Positions 1-12,688 of a DNA stretch of 64,000 nt are shown piece after piece (the stretch's first letter is position 1; every line of letters begins with the position of its first letter). Location of the stretch: the NCBI RefSeq assembly GCF_900215145.1, contig NZ_OBDO01000010.1:225056-289055 (forward strand). The letters are read 5' to 3'. This stretch comes from Geodermatophilus sabuli (GTDB lineage: Bacteria; Actinomycetota; Actinomycetes; Mycobacteriales; Geodermatophilaceae). The notes beneath the pieces were generated by a model that worked only from the letters and a program-made list of their open reading frames with translations, was not told the origin of the DNA and did no database searches. Both the position numbers and the translations under genes were made by a program.

Positions 1-2783
<2,783 letters not shown>

Positions 2784-2790
2784 GCATCCC

Positions 2791-2796
2791 AGAGTA
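2791..2796 (-). promoter_or_regulatory. -10 box of secA, leaderless layout
   Basis: Read on the minus strand this is TACTCT, matching the actinobacterial TANNNT -10 consensus. It lies 7 nt before the GTG start of secA, so transcription would begin at or next to the start codon. No clear -35 hexamer is seen. Confidence 0.5.
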
Positions 2797-2842
2797 GGCG
2801 GCGTCCGCGGCGGGACCCGCGGTTGACGGTGACAATCCCCGG

Positions 2843-3235
2843 GTGGCGCGCGACGTGGACAACCTGGGCCCCGGCCTGCTCACCTTCCTCACCGAACGGC
2901 ACCTGGCCACACTCACCACGCTGCGTGCCGACGGCAGTCCGCACGTCGTCCCGGTCGGGGTGACCTACGACGCCGCCACCCGCACCGCCCGGGTCATCAC
3001 CTCGGGGACCTCCGCCAAGGCCCGCCACGTACGGGACGGGCAGGCCCGGGTCGCCGTCTGCCAGGTCGACGGACGCCGGTGGGTGACCCTCGAGGGCATG
3101 GCTGTGGTGCGCGAGGACCCCACGTCGGTGGCCGACGCCGAGGCCCGCTACGCCCGCCGCTACCGCACACCGCGGGAGAACCCCGCCCGCGTCGTCATCG
3201 AGATCTCGGTCGACCGCGTGCTGGGCAACGCGTGA
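2843..3235 (+). CDS. PPOX-class F420-dependent oxidoreductase (Rv1155-like)
   Basis: A 130-residue single-domain split-barrel protein of the pyridoxamine-phosphate-oxidase-like superfamily. Family traits include the N-terminal helix [20 protein letters not shown], the strand pair [10 protein letters not shown] and the C-terminal [12 protein letters not shown]. Actinobacterial members of this length usually bind F420 rather than FMN, which fits fbiA and fbiB later in the window. The substrate cannot be told from sequence. It is transcribed divergently from secA across a 59-bp gap and ends 5 bp before the acetyltransferase start, so the two are probably co-transcribed. A GACAAT hexamer 6 nt before the GTG start may be its -10 box. 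Confidence 0.85.
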   Translation: MARDVDNLGPGLLTFLTERHLATLTTLRADGSPHVVPVGVTYDAATRTARVITSGTSAKARHVRDGQARVAVCQVDGRRWVTLEGMAVVREDPTSVADAEARYARRYRTPRENPARVVIEISVDRVLGNA

Positions 3236-3239
3236 CCAT

Positions 3240-3821
3240 GTGGTGGTGAGCGACCTCCCTCCCAGCGGCCTCGACCTCACCGGCATCGACCTGACCCGCG
3301 AGCTGGTGCGCACCGAACGGCTGGTGTTGCGTCCCCACCGGCCCGACGACGAGGACGCCGTCTTCGCCGCCTGCCAGGATCCGGAGATCCAGCGGTGGAT
3401 CACCGCCATCCAGCTGCCCTACACGCGGGAGCAGGCGCGGGTCTGGGTGTCGGAGGTCGCGCCGGGCGAGCGCACGGCGGAGCGCGGCATGCCGATGGTG
3501 GTCGAGGCCGGTGGTCGGTTGGTCGGCTCGGCGGGGGTGCACCTCCGGGACGGGCGTCTGGGACCCGAGATCGGTTACTGGACGGCGCCGTGGGCCCGGG
3601 GCCACGGCTACGCCACCGAGGCCGCGCATGCCCTGGCCGAATGGGCGCTGGGCCTGGGCGCACCCCGGGTGCACCTGGTCGCGGACGTGGACAACACCGC
3701 GTCGCAGGCCGTCGCCGTGCGGGCCGGCTTCCGGCGGGAGGGGCTGGTGCGTTCGTGCCTGGACCGGCGGGACGGCACCCGCGGGGACGCGGTGCTGTTC
3801 GGCCGCGTGGCCGGAGACTGA
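3240..3821 (+). CDS. GNAT-family N-acetyltransferase (RimJ/RimL type)
   Basis: A 193-residue acetyl-CoA-dependent acetyltransferase. The N-terminal TERLVLRPHRPDDEDAVF block and the acetyl-CoA loop region GPEIGYWTAPWARGHGYATE (about residues 102-121) are typical of the RimJ/RimL/SpeG branch, followed by AVRAGFRREG. The substrate could be a ribosomal protein N-terminus, an antibiotic or a small amine; nothing here decides. Three GTG codons in a row open the frame and the first is used. It follows the PPOX gene by 4 bp and ends in a strong shared terminator facing the HPF gene. Confidence 0.85.
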   Translation: MVVSDLPPSGLDLTGIDLTRELVRTERLVLRPHRPDDEDAVFAACQDPEIQRWITAIQLPYTREQARVWVSEVAPGERTAERGMPMVVEAGGRLVGSAGVHLRDGRLGPEIGYWTAPWARGHGYATEAAHALAEWALGLGAPRVHLVADVDNTASQAVAVRAGFRREGLVRSCLDRRDGTRGDAVLFGRVAGD

Positions 3822-3855
3822 CCGCGCGGCGGAGGCCGGCCGCCGACGGCCCGGG

Positions 3856-3890
3856 CGGCGGGCGGGGCACCACCGGCGCCCCGCCCGCCG
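3856..3890. terminator. bidirectional hairpin between GNAT gene and hpf
   Basis: A perfect 13-bp G/C stem (3856-3868 pairs with 3878-3890) with a 9-nt loop. It sits in the 74-bp gap between two convergent genes, so it can end transcripts from both sides. No U-tract follows, as is common in high-GC actinobacteria. Confidence 0.75.
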
Positions 3891-3895
3891 GACGA

Positions 3896-4567
3896 TCAGA
3901 GGGGCGCCGCCGCGGGCTGGGCGGGCGACCGGACGGCTTCGCCGTCCAGGGGTGCGTCGACGAGCCGGATCAGGCCGTAGTCGTAGGCATGGCGGCGGTA
4001 GACGACCGTCGGCTTGCCGGTGTCGGCGCACTGGAAGAGGAAGAAGTCGTGCCCGACCAGTTCCATCTCGTGGAGGGCCTGGTCGACGGTCATCGGGATC
4101 GCCGGGTGGTGCTTCTCCCGGACGACGCGGCCGGGCAGGTGCTCGTCGAGGTCGGTGACGTGCGGCCCCTCGGCGAGCTGGCGCTCGCGGTCGAGCGCGC
4201 CCAGGACGTCGGTGTCGGCGCCGCCGACGCGGACCGTGGCGGGGGTGCGCCGGCCGTGGTGCACCCGGCGGCGGTCGGCCGCCTTGCGCAGCCGGTGTTC
4301 CAGCTTGCCGGCGGCCAGGTCGAGCCCGGAGTAGAAGTCCGGGGCGCTGGCCTCGGCCCGGATGACGGGGCCCTTGCCCCGGAGGGTGATCTCCACGCGC
4401 TGGCACTGCGAGGACTGGCGCGGGTTCTTCTCGTGGAAGAGCTCCACGTCGACGCGGAGGATCTTCAGCTTGCCATCGAAACGTTCGAGCGAGCCGACCT
4501 TGTCCTCGACGTGCTGTCGGTAGTGATCGGGGACTTCGACGTTGCGGCCACGGACCACGATCTCCAT
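3896..4567 (-). CDS. hpf: long-form ribosome hibernation promoting factor
   Basis: A 223-residue S30AE/HPF protein. The N-terminal ribosome-binding domain starts MEIVVRGRNVEVPDHYRQHV and continues to about residue 105 with the basic stretch KLEHRLRKAADRRRVHHGRR. A linker follows, then the C-terminal dimerisation domain from about residue 160 (FFLFQCADTGKPTVVYRRH). In the family the long form binds 30S and dimerises ribosomes into 100S particles in stationary phase. The ATG has a GGGAGG ribosome binding site 4 nt upstream, and a TAGCGT -10-like box lies about 35 nt upstream. The position next to secA and comF is as in mycobacteria. Confidence 0.95.
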   Translation of the reverse strand: MEIVVRGRNVEVPDHYRQHVEDKVGSLERFDGKLKILRVDVELFHEKNPRQSSQCQRVEITLRGKGPVIRAEASAPDFYSGLDLAAGKLEHRLRKAADRRRVHHGRRTPATVRVGGADTDVLGALDRERQLAEGPHVTDLDEHLPGRVVREKHHPAIPMTVDQALHEMELVGHDFFLFQCADTGKPTVVYRRHAYDYGLIRLVDAPLDGEAVRSPAQPAAAPL

Positions 4568-4605
4568 GAGACCTCCCGGTAGGACGGGCTGTGATCGGCT
4601 CCACG

Positions 4606-5385
4606 CTAGTCGCCGTTCGCGGGTCCCGACAGTCGGCCCCGGGAACCACGGGCACCCGGCCGCGCGACCGCGACCCGGCCCCGCCGGGAGCCCGGGCGTG
4701 GGGTGGCGGCGACCACCGCGGCGAGCACCGGCGGGCCGGAGGCAGGGGTCAGGTCGGCCAGCTGCGCCGCGGCCTCCGTGAGCGTCGCCCCGCTGGTCAC
4801 GACGTCGTCGACCAGGACCAGGACGACGTCCGGAGGCCGCGGCGGCAGGTCGCGGCGCATCGCGAACGTGCCCGCCAGGTTCGTCCGCCGCTGCGTCGCC
4901 GACAGGCCGGCGGAGTCGCGAGCCCTACCGGAGCGCTGCAGCAACCGGGCCTCGGACGCCGGCAGGCCGGCGCTGCGCAGCTCGGTGACCGCCCGGCCGG
5001 TCAACTCCCGGACGTGGTCCCGGCCGCGGGCGCGCAGTGCGGCCCGCGCGCTGGGCACCGGGACGAGCCAGACCGGCCCCGGCACGGCGGGCAGGCCGGC
5101 CAGGACGCCCGCGACCGCGAGCGCCAGCGCGGCACCCAGCGGCCGGGCGAGCTCCGCGCGGCCCCGCTCCTTGAACGCGTTGACCACGGGGCGCACCGGA
5201 CCGGCGTAGGCGCCCGCGGCCACCGTCGGCGGGAAGCCCGCCGGAAAGCGCCGCGGCTGGGCCAGGCGCGGCGCGGCGAGCAGCGCCGCGCACCGCCGGC
5301 AGAGCACCGCTCCGGGCAGCTCGCACCCGGCGCACAGCCGCGGCAGCAGCAGGTCGGCCAGCGCCGCGAGCAGGCCGCCGTCCAC
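4606..5385 (-). CDS. comF: ComF-family amidophosphoribosyltransferase-like protein
   Basis: A 259-residue ComF/GntX family protein. The N-terminus has a double zinc-knuckle (CAGCELPGAVLCRRC, residues 18-32). The phosphoribosyltransferase domain carries the PRPP loop VLVDDVVTSGATLTEAA near residue 190. In competent bacteria ComF helps DNA uptake, but in actinobacteria the function is unproven. The start at 5385 gives the full zinc-finger region. It lies between lpqB and hpf on the same strand, the same neighbours as Rv3242c. About 95 bp separate it from lpqB, holding a terminator-like repeat. Confidence 0.9.
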   Translation of the reverse strand: MDGGLLAALADLLLPRLCAGCELPGAVLCRRCAALLAAPRLAQPRRFPAGFPPTVAAGAYAGPVRPVVNAFKERGRAELARPLGAALALAVAGVLAGLPAVPGPVWLVPVPSARAALRARGRDHVRELTGRAVTELRSAGLPASEARLLQRSGRARDSAGLSATQRRTNLAGTFAMRRDLPPRPPDVVLVLVDDVVTSGATLTEAAAQLADLTPASGPPVLAAVVAATPRPGSRRGRVAVARPGARGSRGRLSGPANGD

Positions 5386-5442
5386 CGCTCCAGCGTTCCG
5401 GTCGCGCTCCGAGGCCGCCAGGACTCCCAGCCGCTTGTGGAT

Positions 5443-5479
5443 GGCCCCGTCGAGGGGTGAGGGGGACGGGGTCCTCCTC
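5443..5479 (-). repeat. stop-abutting hairpin element, copy 1 (short form, after lpqB)
   Basis: Directly after the lpqB TAG the transcript reads GAGGAGGACCCCGTCC, a short spacer, then GACGGGGCC. The outer arms GGACCCCGTC and GACGGGGCC pair. This is a shortened copy of an element found after six other stop codons in this window. It lacks the inner ACCGCTCGC hairpin. Confidence 0.7.
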
Positions 5480-7225
5480 CTATGCCGGGTAGAAGGGCTC
5501 GTTCCCCGGCAGCGGCTGCTCGCCGCGGATCAGCGTGACCCAGGTGCCCCCGGCCACCTGCCACTGCCAGATCGTGCCGCCGGCGCTCACCAGCGGGGGC
5601 AGGCCCGGGGCCGCCGCCACCCGCATGGGCTGGCTGGGCAGCCCGGACGTCGGCACGGCGGCCAGTCCCCAGCCGTCCACCCCGACCGTGTAGGGGACGA
5701 TGCGGTCCTCGCCGGCGTCCCCGGCCAGCACCAGCAGGCTGCCCGCCGTCCGCCACGCCACGTCGGCCACCGACGACAGCGTCGGCGCCACCGCGCGCAG
5801 GTCGCGCAGCGCCACCGGACCCTCGTCGGAGCGCACGACGGTGCCGACGTAGACGCTCTCCCGCTGCCCGTCGTCGACGACCACGGCCGCGCGGACGCCG
5901 TCCGGCGACAGCTGCAGCACGGTGGCCCGTCCCAGCCCGGGCAGCGTGGGCGCGTTGACCGGCTGCGGGGTGCCGCCGGTCGGCACCCGCACCACCGCCC
6001 CGCCGTCCCGGACCAGCCAGAACTCCCCGCGGGTCGCGGCCACCGTCGGCTCGCTGAGGCTGCCGCCCGACAGCACCGGCGTGAGGTCCCCGCCGTACCC
6101 GCCGGCCAGCAGGGTCGCCTGCCCGTCGCGCTCGGTGGTGCCGACCATCGCCGAGGGCTCGCCGGTGCGCCGGTCGGTGGCGACCGCGGCGCTGGTGAGG
6201 GCGTAGGCGCCGGTGCCGGCCGGGCCGGGCGCCGGGGCGTTCTCCACCGTCCGGAGCGCGCCGGCGTCGACGTAGTGGCCCACCGCGCCGACCGGGACGG
6301 TGTCGGGGTCGAACGCCGACCACGTGTCGGTCGACTGCACCGGGGTCCCGTCCTCGATGCGCAGCGGCTCGCCGTCCACCAGGATCTCCACCGAGCTGAC
6401 CGGCAGCTGCTCGAGGGTCCACACCAGCTGGGCGGAGAGCTCGGCGAGCCGGGACGGCGGCGCGTCGCCCACCCCCGTCAGGTCGACGGTGACCGCCTGG
6501 GCCGAGACGGTGACGGTGCTGCGCAGCGAGACGCCGGCCAGCTCGTTGCGGACGCCGGCCGCCAGCGCCGCGGACGCCCCGTCGAGCATCCGCTCGACCA
6601 GCACCGTCGGCTGCGCCTCCCCGGTGATCAGGTACCGCGGGTCGGGCACCACCCGCTGCCCGGTCGGGTCCAGGAAGTAGAGGTCCCGCCGCTCGTAGAG
6701 CCGCTCGAAGTCCGGCTCGAGGACGAGCAGGCCGTCCGGTGGGTTGGTGATCCGCCACTCCCCCTCGACCTCGGCGAGCGTGAACTCCAGGCTGTAGACC
6801 TCCTGCGCGCCCACCGCGAACACCCCGCGCTGGTCGATCGTGCCGACCAGGCTCGCGGTGACGACGACCGAGCCCGCGTCGGTGGTGACCGTCGCGTAGT
6901 CCTGGCCCAGCACGGTGATGCCCGCCTCGTCCGACCACGCGCTGGCCACCTCCGGCGCGAGGTGCTCCCGGGCCACCGGGTGGCCGCGGACGGTGCTGGC
7001 CCCGGCGTCGAGGAAGCCGCGCACGATCTCCTCCGGGGTCGCGCCCGGCTCGGGTGACAGCGGCTCGATCCCGACGGCGCCGTCCTGACGCGTCGGGGCC
7101 TGGGTGATCTGCACCGTGGGCGAGCTCGACGGCACCGTCGAGCACGCGGTCAACGGGGCCAGCAGGACGGCGGCCAGGACCGCGAGCCGCCGCCCCGTGC
7201 CCCGGAACGGCGCGGAGCGCGTCAC
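5480..7225 (-). CDS. lpqB: lipoprotein LpqB, accessory to MtrAB
   Basis: A 581-residue secreted lipoprotein with a lipobox LTAC (Cys near residue 29) after a hydrophobic leader. A GerMN domain occupies about residues 200-330 and the C-terminal half is beta-propeller-like. In actinobacteria LpqB binds the extracellular part of MtrB and tunes MtrA phosphorylation and cell division. The GTG at 7225 is preferred to upstream in-frame codons because it overlaps the mtrB stop by 4 bp (GTGA) and places the signal peptide at the N-terminus. It is the third gene of the mtrA-mtrB-lpqB operon. Confidence 0.95.
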   Translation of the reverse strand: MTRSAPFRGTGRRLAVLAAVLLAPLTACSTVPSSSPTVQITQAPTRQDGAVGIEPLSPEPGATPEEIVRGFLDAGASTVRGHPVAREHLAPEVASAWSDEAGITVLGQDYATVTTDAGSVVVTASLVGTIDQRGVFAVGAQEVYSLEFTLAEVEGEWRITNPPDGLLVLEPDFERLYERRDLYFLDPTGQRVVPDPRYLITGEAQPTVLVERMLDGASAALAAGVRNELAGVSLRSTVTVSAQAVTVDLTGVGDAPPSRLAELSAQLVWTLEQLPVSSVEILVDGEPLRIEDGTPVQSTDTWSAFDPDTVPVGAVGHYVDAGALRTVENAPAPGPAGTGAYALTSAAVATDRRTGEPSAMVGTTERDGQATLLAGGYGGDLTPVLSGGSLSEPTVAATRGEFWLVRDGGAVVRVPTGGTPQPVNAPTLPGLGRATVLQLSPDGVRAAVVVDDGQRESVYVGTVVRSDEGPVALRDLRAVAPTLSSVADVAWRTAGSLLVLAGDAGEDRIVPYTVGVDGWGLAAVPTSGLPSQPMRVAAAPGLPPLVSAGGTIWQWQVAGGTWVTLIRGEQPLPGNEPFYPA

Positions 7226-8973
7226 CGTGCCACCCCCGGACGGCGGGCGATCGCCGGACGCAGCGGCAGCGGCGAGCTGGTCAGGTCCGACCCGGCCGAC
7301 AGCGGCAGCGTCAGCCGGAACTGGGCGCCGGCGCCGGGCTGGCCCCACACCTGCAGCCAGCCGCCGTGCAGCCGGGCGTCCTCCAGGCTGATCGACAACC
7401 CCAGCCCGCTGCCGCCGACGGTGCGCACCCGCGACGGGTCGGCCCGCCAGAACCGGTCGAACACGTGCTGGGTCTCCGCCGAGGACAACCCCACCCCGTG
7501 GTCGCGGACCGTGACCGCCGCCGCCGTCCGGTTGGCCGCCCAGGTGATCTCCACCGGCTTGCCGGCACCGTGCTCGATGGCGTTGCCCACCAGGTTGCGC
7601 AGGATCCGCTCCACCCGGCGGGCGTCGACCTCGGCGATGACCTCCTGCCCGGGACCGGTGACGGTCAGCTCGCAGCCGTGCCGCTGGGCCAGGGCCGACA
7701 TCCCGGACGCCACCCGCTGCACGAGGGCGCCCAGGTCCGTCGGCTCCCAGTCCAGGACGGCGACGCCCGCGTCGTAGCGGCTGATCTCGAGCAGGTCGGT
7801 GAGCAGGGCCTCGAAGCGGTCCAGTTCGGTGTGCAGCAGTTCCGCGGAGCGGGCCACGTGGGCGGGGAAGTCGCCGCGGGACTCGTAGAGGATCTCCGCG
7901 GCCATCTGCACCGTGGTCAGCGGCGTCCGCAGCTCGTGGGAGACGTCGGAGGTGAACCGCTGCTGCAGCTGGGACAGCCCCTCCAGCTGGGTGATCTGCC
8001 GCTGCAGGCTGTCAGCCATCGCGTTGAAGCTGGTGGCCAGGCGGGCCAGGTCGTCCTCGCCGCGCACGGTCATGCGTTCCTCCAGCTGGCCCTCGGCCAG
8101 CCGTTGGGCGGTCCCCGCGGCGCGGCGCACCGGGTCCACGACCAGCCGGGTGACCAGCACCCCGATCCCGACGACGAACAGGGTGAGCGCGATGCCGCTG
8201 ATCACGACCGTGCTGCGGATCAGCGACAGGCTCTCCTCCTCCTGGTTGAGGGGGAAGGCGTAGTACAGCTCGATCCGTTCGGTGGCCGCGGCGTCGCTGG
8301 AGACGGGGGCGCCGATCAGCAGCGTCGGGCGCGGCTCGTTGGCGGCATCCGGCACCAGGGCGTACTGGGAGAACTGGCCGCCGGAGGCCACGTCGGCGCG
8401 CAGCTCCGTCGGGATCGCCGGGTAGACGTAGCGGCGGCTGGTCGCGCTGCGCTCGGTGTCCCCGCTGCGGTGCACCATGACGACGTCGAAGTCGCCGGCC
8501 GGGCCGCCACGCTCCATCAGCTGCTTGACGGTGCGGTCCAGCGTGGAGCGCACGCTGGCGGCGTCACCGGTCGCGATCCCGGCGACCTCGGTCTGCGCGT
8601 AGAGAACCCCGTTCTGGGCCTGGTCCACCGCCGCCTGCCGCTTCACCGACAGCAACTGGTCGCGGATCTGGCTGAACAGCACCAGGCTCACGATCACCAC
8701 GACCGTGCCGGCGACCAGCATCGTGATGGCGCCGATCCGGACGTGCAGCGACGAGCGCCAGGCGTGCACGGCACGCCCGCCCGTGCGGCGGGCCAGGACG
8801 CGGGCCCGGACGGCGCGGCGGCGCAGCGCCCGGCGCAGCGAGGACAGGTCCGCCGGGCGGCCCCGGCGCGGCGCGGCCGCGGAGGGGGTCACCACCCCGG
8901 CGGAGGACGACGACGCGTCCGGTGCCGGCGGCGCAGGCGCCGCGCCGGGCGCCGTCGGTCGGACGGTGCTCAC
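7222..8973 (-). CDS. mtrB: sensor histidine kinase MtrB
   Basis: A 583-residue membrane histidine kinase. A basic, Pro/Ala-rich cytoplasmic N-terminus precedes TM1 (IGAITMLVAGTVVVIVSLVL, about residues 81-100). An extracellular sensor of about 150 residues, TM2 near 245-270 and a HAMP linker follow. The HisKA box is SDVSHELRTPL with the phospho-acceptor His. The ATPase has the N box NLVGNAIEHG and G boxes DHGVGL and GGSGLGLSI. It pairs with MtrA, the regulator of peptidoglycan hydrolases and replication-linked division genes in mycobacteria. It starts at GTG 61 bp after mtrA and overlaps lpqB by 4 bp. Confidence 0.96.
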   Translation of the reverse strand: MSTVRPTAPGAAPAPPAPDASSSSAGVVTPSAAAPRRGRPADLSSLRRALRRRAVRARVLARRTGGRAVHAWRSSLHVRIGAITMLVAGTVVVIVSLVLFSQIRDQLLSVKRQAAVDQAQNGVLYAQTEVAGIATGDAASVRSTLDRTVKQLMERGGPAGDFDVVMVHRSGDTERSATSRRYVYPAIPTELRADVASGGQFSQYALVPDAANEPRPTLLIGAPVSSDAAATERIELYYAFPLNQEEESLSLIRSTVVISGIALTLFVVGIGVLVTRLVVDPVRRAAGTAQRLAEGQLEERMTVRGEDDLARLATSFNAMADSLQRQITQLEGLSQLQQRFTSDVSHELRTPLTTVQMAAEILYESRGDFPAHVARSAELLHTELDRFEALLTDLLEISRYDAGVAVLDWEPTDLGALVQRVASGMSALAQRHGCELTVTGPGQEVIAEVDARRVERILRNLVGNAIEHGAGKPVEITWAANRTAAAVTVRDHGVGLSSAETQHVFDRFWRADPSRVRTVGGSGLGLSISLEDARLHGGWLQVWGQPGAGAQFRLTLPLSAGSDLTSSPLPLRPAIARRPGVAR

Positions 8974-9034
8974 GGTCGGTCGGGCCGGACCACCGTCGCG
9001 GCGCCTGCCGGTTCGCTCGCGCGGACCGCTCCGC

Positions 9035-9751
9035 TCACGGCGGCCCGGCCTTGTAACCGACCCCGCGCACGGTCAGCACGATCTCCGGCTTCTCCGGGTC
9101 GCGCTCGATCTTGGCGCGCAGCCGCTGCACGTGGACGTTCACCAGGCGGGTGTCCGCCGCATGCCGGTAGCCCCACACCTGCTCGAGCAGGAGCTCGCGG
9201 GTGAACACCTGCCGCGGCTTGCGGGCCAGGGCCACCAGCAGGTCGAACTCCAGCGGGGTCAGGGCGATGGGGACGCCGTCCCGGGTGACCTGGTGGGCCG
9301 GGACGTCGATCTGGACGTCGCCGATGGCCAGGTTCTCCGCCTGACCGGTCTCGCCGCGGCGCAGCTGGGCGCGCACCCGGGCGACCAGCTCGACGGGCTT
9401 GAACGGCTTCGTCACGTAGTCGTCCGCGCCGGCCTCGAGCCCCTGGACGACGTCGATGGTGTCGCCCTTCGCGGTCAGCATGACGATCGGCACCGTCGAC
9501 TGGGTGCGGATGTCCTGGCAGATCTGCAGGCCGTTGCGGCCGGGCAGCATCAGGTCCAGCAGCACGATGTCGGGGCGGGTCTGCTGGAAGACGCCCACCG
9601 CGCGGTTGCCGTCGGAGACGAACGCCGGTTCATAGCCCTCGCGCCGCAGCACGATGCCGAGCATCTCGGCGAGGGCGGCGTCGTCGTCGACGACCAGGAC
9701 GCGGCCGCGGCTGGAGCCGTTCTGGGGAGCGGTGGGTGGCACGGCGACCAT
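9035..9751 (-). CDS. mtrA: response regulator MtrA
   Basis: A 238-residue OmpR/PhoB-type regulator. The receiver domain has the acidic triad in VLVVDDD, the phospho-acceptor Asp66 in DIVLLDLMLPG, and the switch Thr and Lys (MLTAKGD, VTKPF). The winged-helix DNA-binding domain spans about residues 140-236 and includes TRELLLEQVWGYRHAADTR. It opens the mtrA-mtrB-lpqB operon. In the wider family MtrA controls cell-wall hydrolase, ripA-like and dnaA-region genes, so it may also act on the wall genes in this window (inference). A long hairpin lies 26-60 nt upstream of the ATG. Confidence 0.97.
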   Translation of the reverse strand: MVAVPPTAPQNGSSRGRVLVVDDDAALAEMLGIVLRREGYEPAFVSDGNRAVGVFQQTRPDIVLLDLMLPGRNGLQICQDIRTQSTVPIVMLTAKGDTIDVVQGLEAGADDYVTKPFKPVELVARVRAQLRRGETGQAENLAIGDVQIDVPAHQVTRDGVPIALTPLEFDLLVALARKPRQVFTRELLLEQVWGYRHAADTRLVNVHVQRLRAKIERDPEKPEIVLTVRGVGYKAGPP

Positions 9752-9776
9752 TCTGCGCTGTCCGTGGGCAGAAGTC

Positions 9777-9811
9777 GGGCACCCGCCCGGTCATCGACCG
9801 GACGGGTGCCC
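9777..9811 (-). other. strong hairpin between ahcY and mtrA
   Basis: Arms 9777-9792 and 9796-9811 form a 16-bp stem with a single mismatch and a 3-nt loop. It ends 26 bp upstream of the mtrA ATG. It could terminate read-through from ahcY or be a structured mtrA leader. No TANNNT box was found between it and mtrA, so the leader reading is possible. Confidence 0.6.
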
Positions 9812-9861
9812 CACAGGTGTCACCCAGTCGCAGTAGTACTGCCCCTGGCGACGAACCGGAA

Positions 9862-9991
9862 CGGCCCGCTGCAGGGCCCCACCGTGAGCCTGCGAGCGGT
9901 GGGGAGCAGCGGGGCCCACCGTGAGCCTGCGAGCGGTGGGGAGCAGCGGGGCCCACCGTGAGCCTGCGAGCGGTGGGGGGCAGCGGGGTCC
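9862..9991 (-). repeat. stop-abutting hairpin element, copy 2, with 37-bp unit in triplicate (after ahcY)
   Basis: The transcript reads the ahcY TGA, two bases, then GGACCCCGCTGCC. The inner hairpin unit CCCACCG-N12-CGGTGGG occurs three times in tandem at exact 37-bp spacing (unit anchors at 9881, 9918 and 9955). The element closes with CCCTGCAGCGGGCCGTTCC. The other copies in the window have a single core, so the core has been amplified here. Confidence 0.85.
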
Positions 9992-9993
9992 GC

Positions 9994-11478
<1,485 letters not shown>

Positions 11479-11619
11479 GTCGCTCCAGTGATCGGCCCGG
11501 GCCCTGACGGGCGGGCCTTCGTCGGTCGCTGTGGGTCCGGCCGTCGCGGCCGGGCGAGCGAGCATGCCGAGGCTTCGGCGGGGCTCGAGCCGTCGTCCAG
11601 GATACGCGGGTTCCCCGAT

Positions 11620-11699
11620 GATCAGCCCAGCTGATCGAACCGCGTCCTGGCTCAGCTCCGGCCCTGAGCCAGGACACCCCACGATCAGCCCAGCTGATC
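11620..11699. repeat. 80-bp symmetric palindrome cluster between the HNH gene and ahcY
   Basis: Three inverted repeats are nested symmetrically. A perfect 12-bp hairpin (11644-11655 with 11664-11675, 8-nt loop) is centred at about 11659.5. On each side, centred 31.5 bp away, lies one 17-bp palindrome with arms GATCAGC and GCTGATC (11620-11636 and 11683-11699). The central stem probably terminates the upstream nuclease gene. The twin outer palindromes could be operator sites or part of one cruciform. Confidence 0.8.
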
Positions 11700-11707
11700 C
11701 TGCGCGG

Positions 11708-12613
11708 CTACTCGCAGCCGACGCCGTCACCGTCGCCGTCGAAGGTGTCACGCCAGCCCGGCTCGCCGCGGTGGATGGGGGCCGCGCCGGCCGCGCGGAC
11801 GGCGCCGCAGTCGGCGTAGGAGACGTCCGCGGAGGGCGCCGGCTCCGGCGCCGGCCCGCCGTCGCCGGGCAGCGGCTGGTCCGGGCAGCCGGACAGCACG
11901 GTGGCCGCGGCGTTGTGCTCGGCGCGGGTCACCCACAGCCCGTACCCGGACTTCACCGCGACCTGCCGCGCCACGTAGGCGCAGCGGACGGAGCGGTTCG
12001 GCGGCAGCCACGTCGCGGCGTCGCCCGCCCCCTTCTGCATGTTGAGCGGCCCGTCGACGGCCAGCAGGTTCAGCGGGTCGTTGGCGAACTCGGTGCGCCG
12101 CTGGGCGTCCCAGCCCTGGGCGCCCTTCTGCCAGGCGTCCGACAGCGCGACGACGTGGTCGATCTGCACGTCGTCGCTGGTGTCCTGACCGCGACGGAAC
12201 TCGATGGTGCGCCCGGAGTAGGGGTCGTCGAGGGTGCCGGTCAGGACTACGCAGTCGCTGCCCGGCCGGAACGTCTCCCCGGTCAGGTCGCGGGCCAGCA
12301 CGTCGTTGCGCGTGTCGCAGCCGTTGCGGTCGACGTCGACCCAGCCGTCGCCGAACCGGTCGCGCTCGTACCCGGTGCCCGGCGCCCGGCCCTTGACCGC
12401 CAGCTCGCCGAGGACCGCCAGCGCCGACCCCGGCGGGGCCCCGGCGATCACCGCCTGCGCCTCGACGTCGGAGAGGACGCCGGTGGGCGGGCCGCCGTCC
12501 TCCGGCGCGAGCAGGTCGCAGCCGCTGAGACCGGCGGCGAGCGCGAGTGCGGCCAGGGTGGACAGCACGCCGGCACGGAGCCGGCGCGCGGCAACGGTGG
12601 TGCGGACGGTCAC
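11708..12613 (-). CDS. secreted HNH-family (DUF1524) nuclease lipoprotein with Excalibur domain
   Basis: A 301-residue exported protein. The leader ends in a lipobox LSGC near residue 32. The DUF1524/HNH part is about residues 95-225, with the catalytic core [17 protein letters not shown] and the finger half [19 protein letters not shown] Pro/Ala linker leads to a C-terminal Excalibur calcium-binding domain ending [10 protein letters not shown]. Homologues are extracellular non-specific nucleases, perhaps for phosphate or nucleotide scavenging. The GTG has GGGGAGG 3 nt upstream. It stands alone between the methyltransferase and ahcY, ending at the palindrome cluster. Confidence 0.88.
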   Translation of the reverse strand: MTVRTTVAARRLRAGVLSTLAALALAAGLSGCDLLAPEDGGPPTGVLSDVEAQAVIAGAPPGSALAVLGELAVKGRAPGTGYERDRFGDGWVDVDRNGCDTRNDVLARDLTGETFRPGSDCVVLTGTLDDPYSGRTIEFRRGQDTSDDVQIDHVVALSDAWQKGAQGWDAQRRTEFANDPLNLLAVDGPLNMQKGAGDAATWLPPNRSVRCAYVARQVAVKSGYGLWVTRAEHNAAATVLSGCPDQPLPGDGGPAPEPAPSADVSYADCGAVRAAGAAPIHRGEPGWRDTFDGDGDGVGCE

Positions 12614-12688
12614 GGGCCTCCCCGGCGCGGAACGACAGGCCTCGACGCTAGGCCGCCGTCCCGCGGGCGCGGGCGAGCCACGCCCGGC

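Noticed and set aside
5001..7145. 714-codon minus-strand frame across lpqB and comF
   Set aside because: Out-of-frame reading of lpqB; the lpqB frame has the lipobox and a 4-bp overlap with mtrB.
9877..9985. Possible CRISPR array (three repeats)
   Set aside because: The 37-bp units are directly contiguous with no unique spacers, and no cas genes are present.
11479..11619. Possible SAH riboswitch upstream of ahcY
   Set aside because: I could not match the region to the SAH riboswitch core or find a pseudoknot pattern; only simple palindromes are present.
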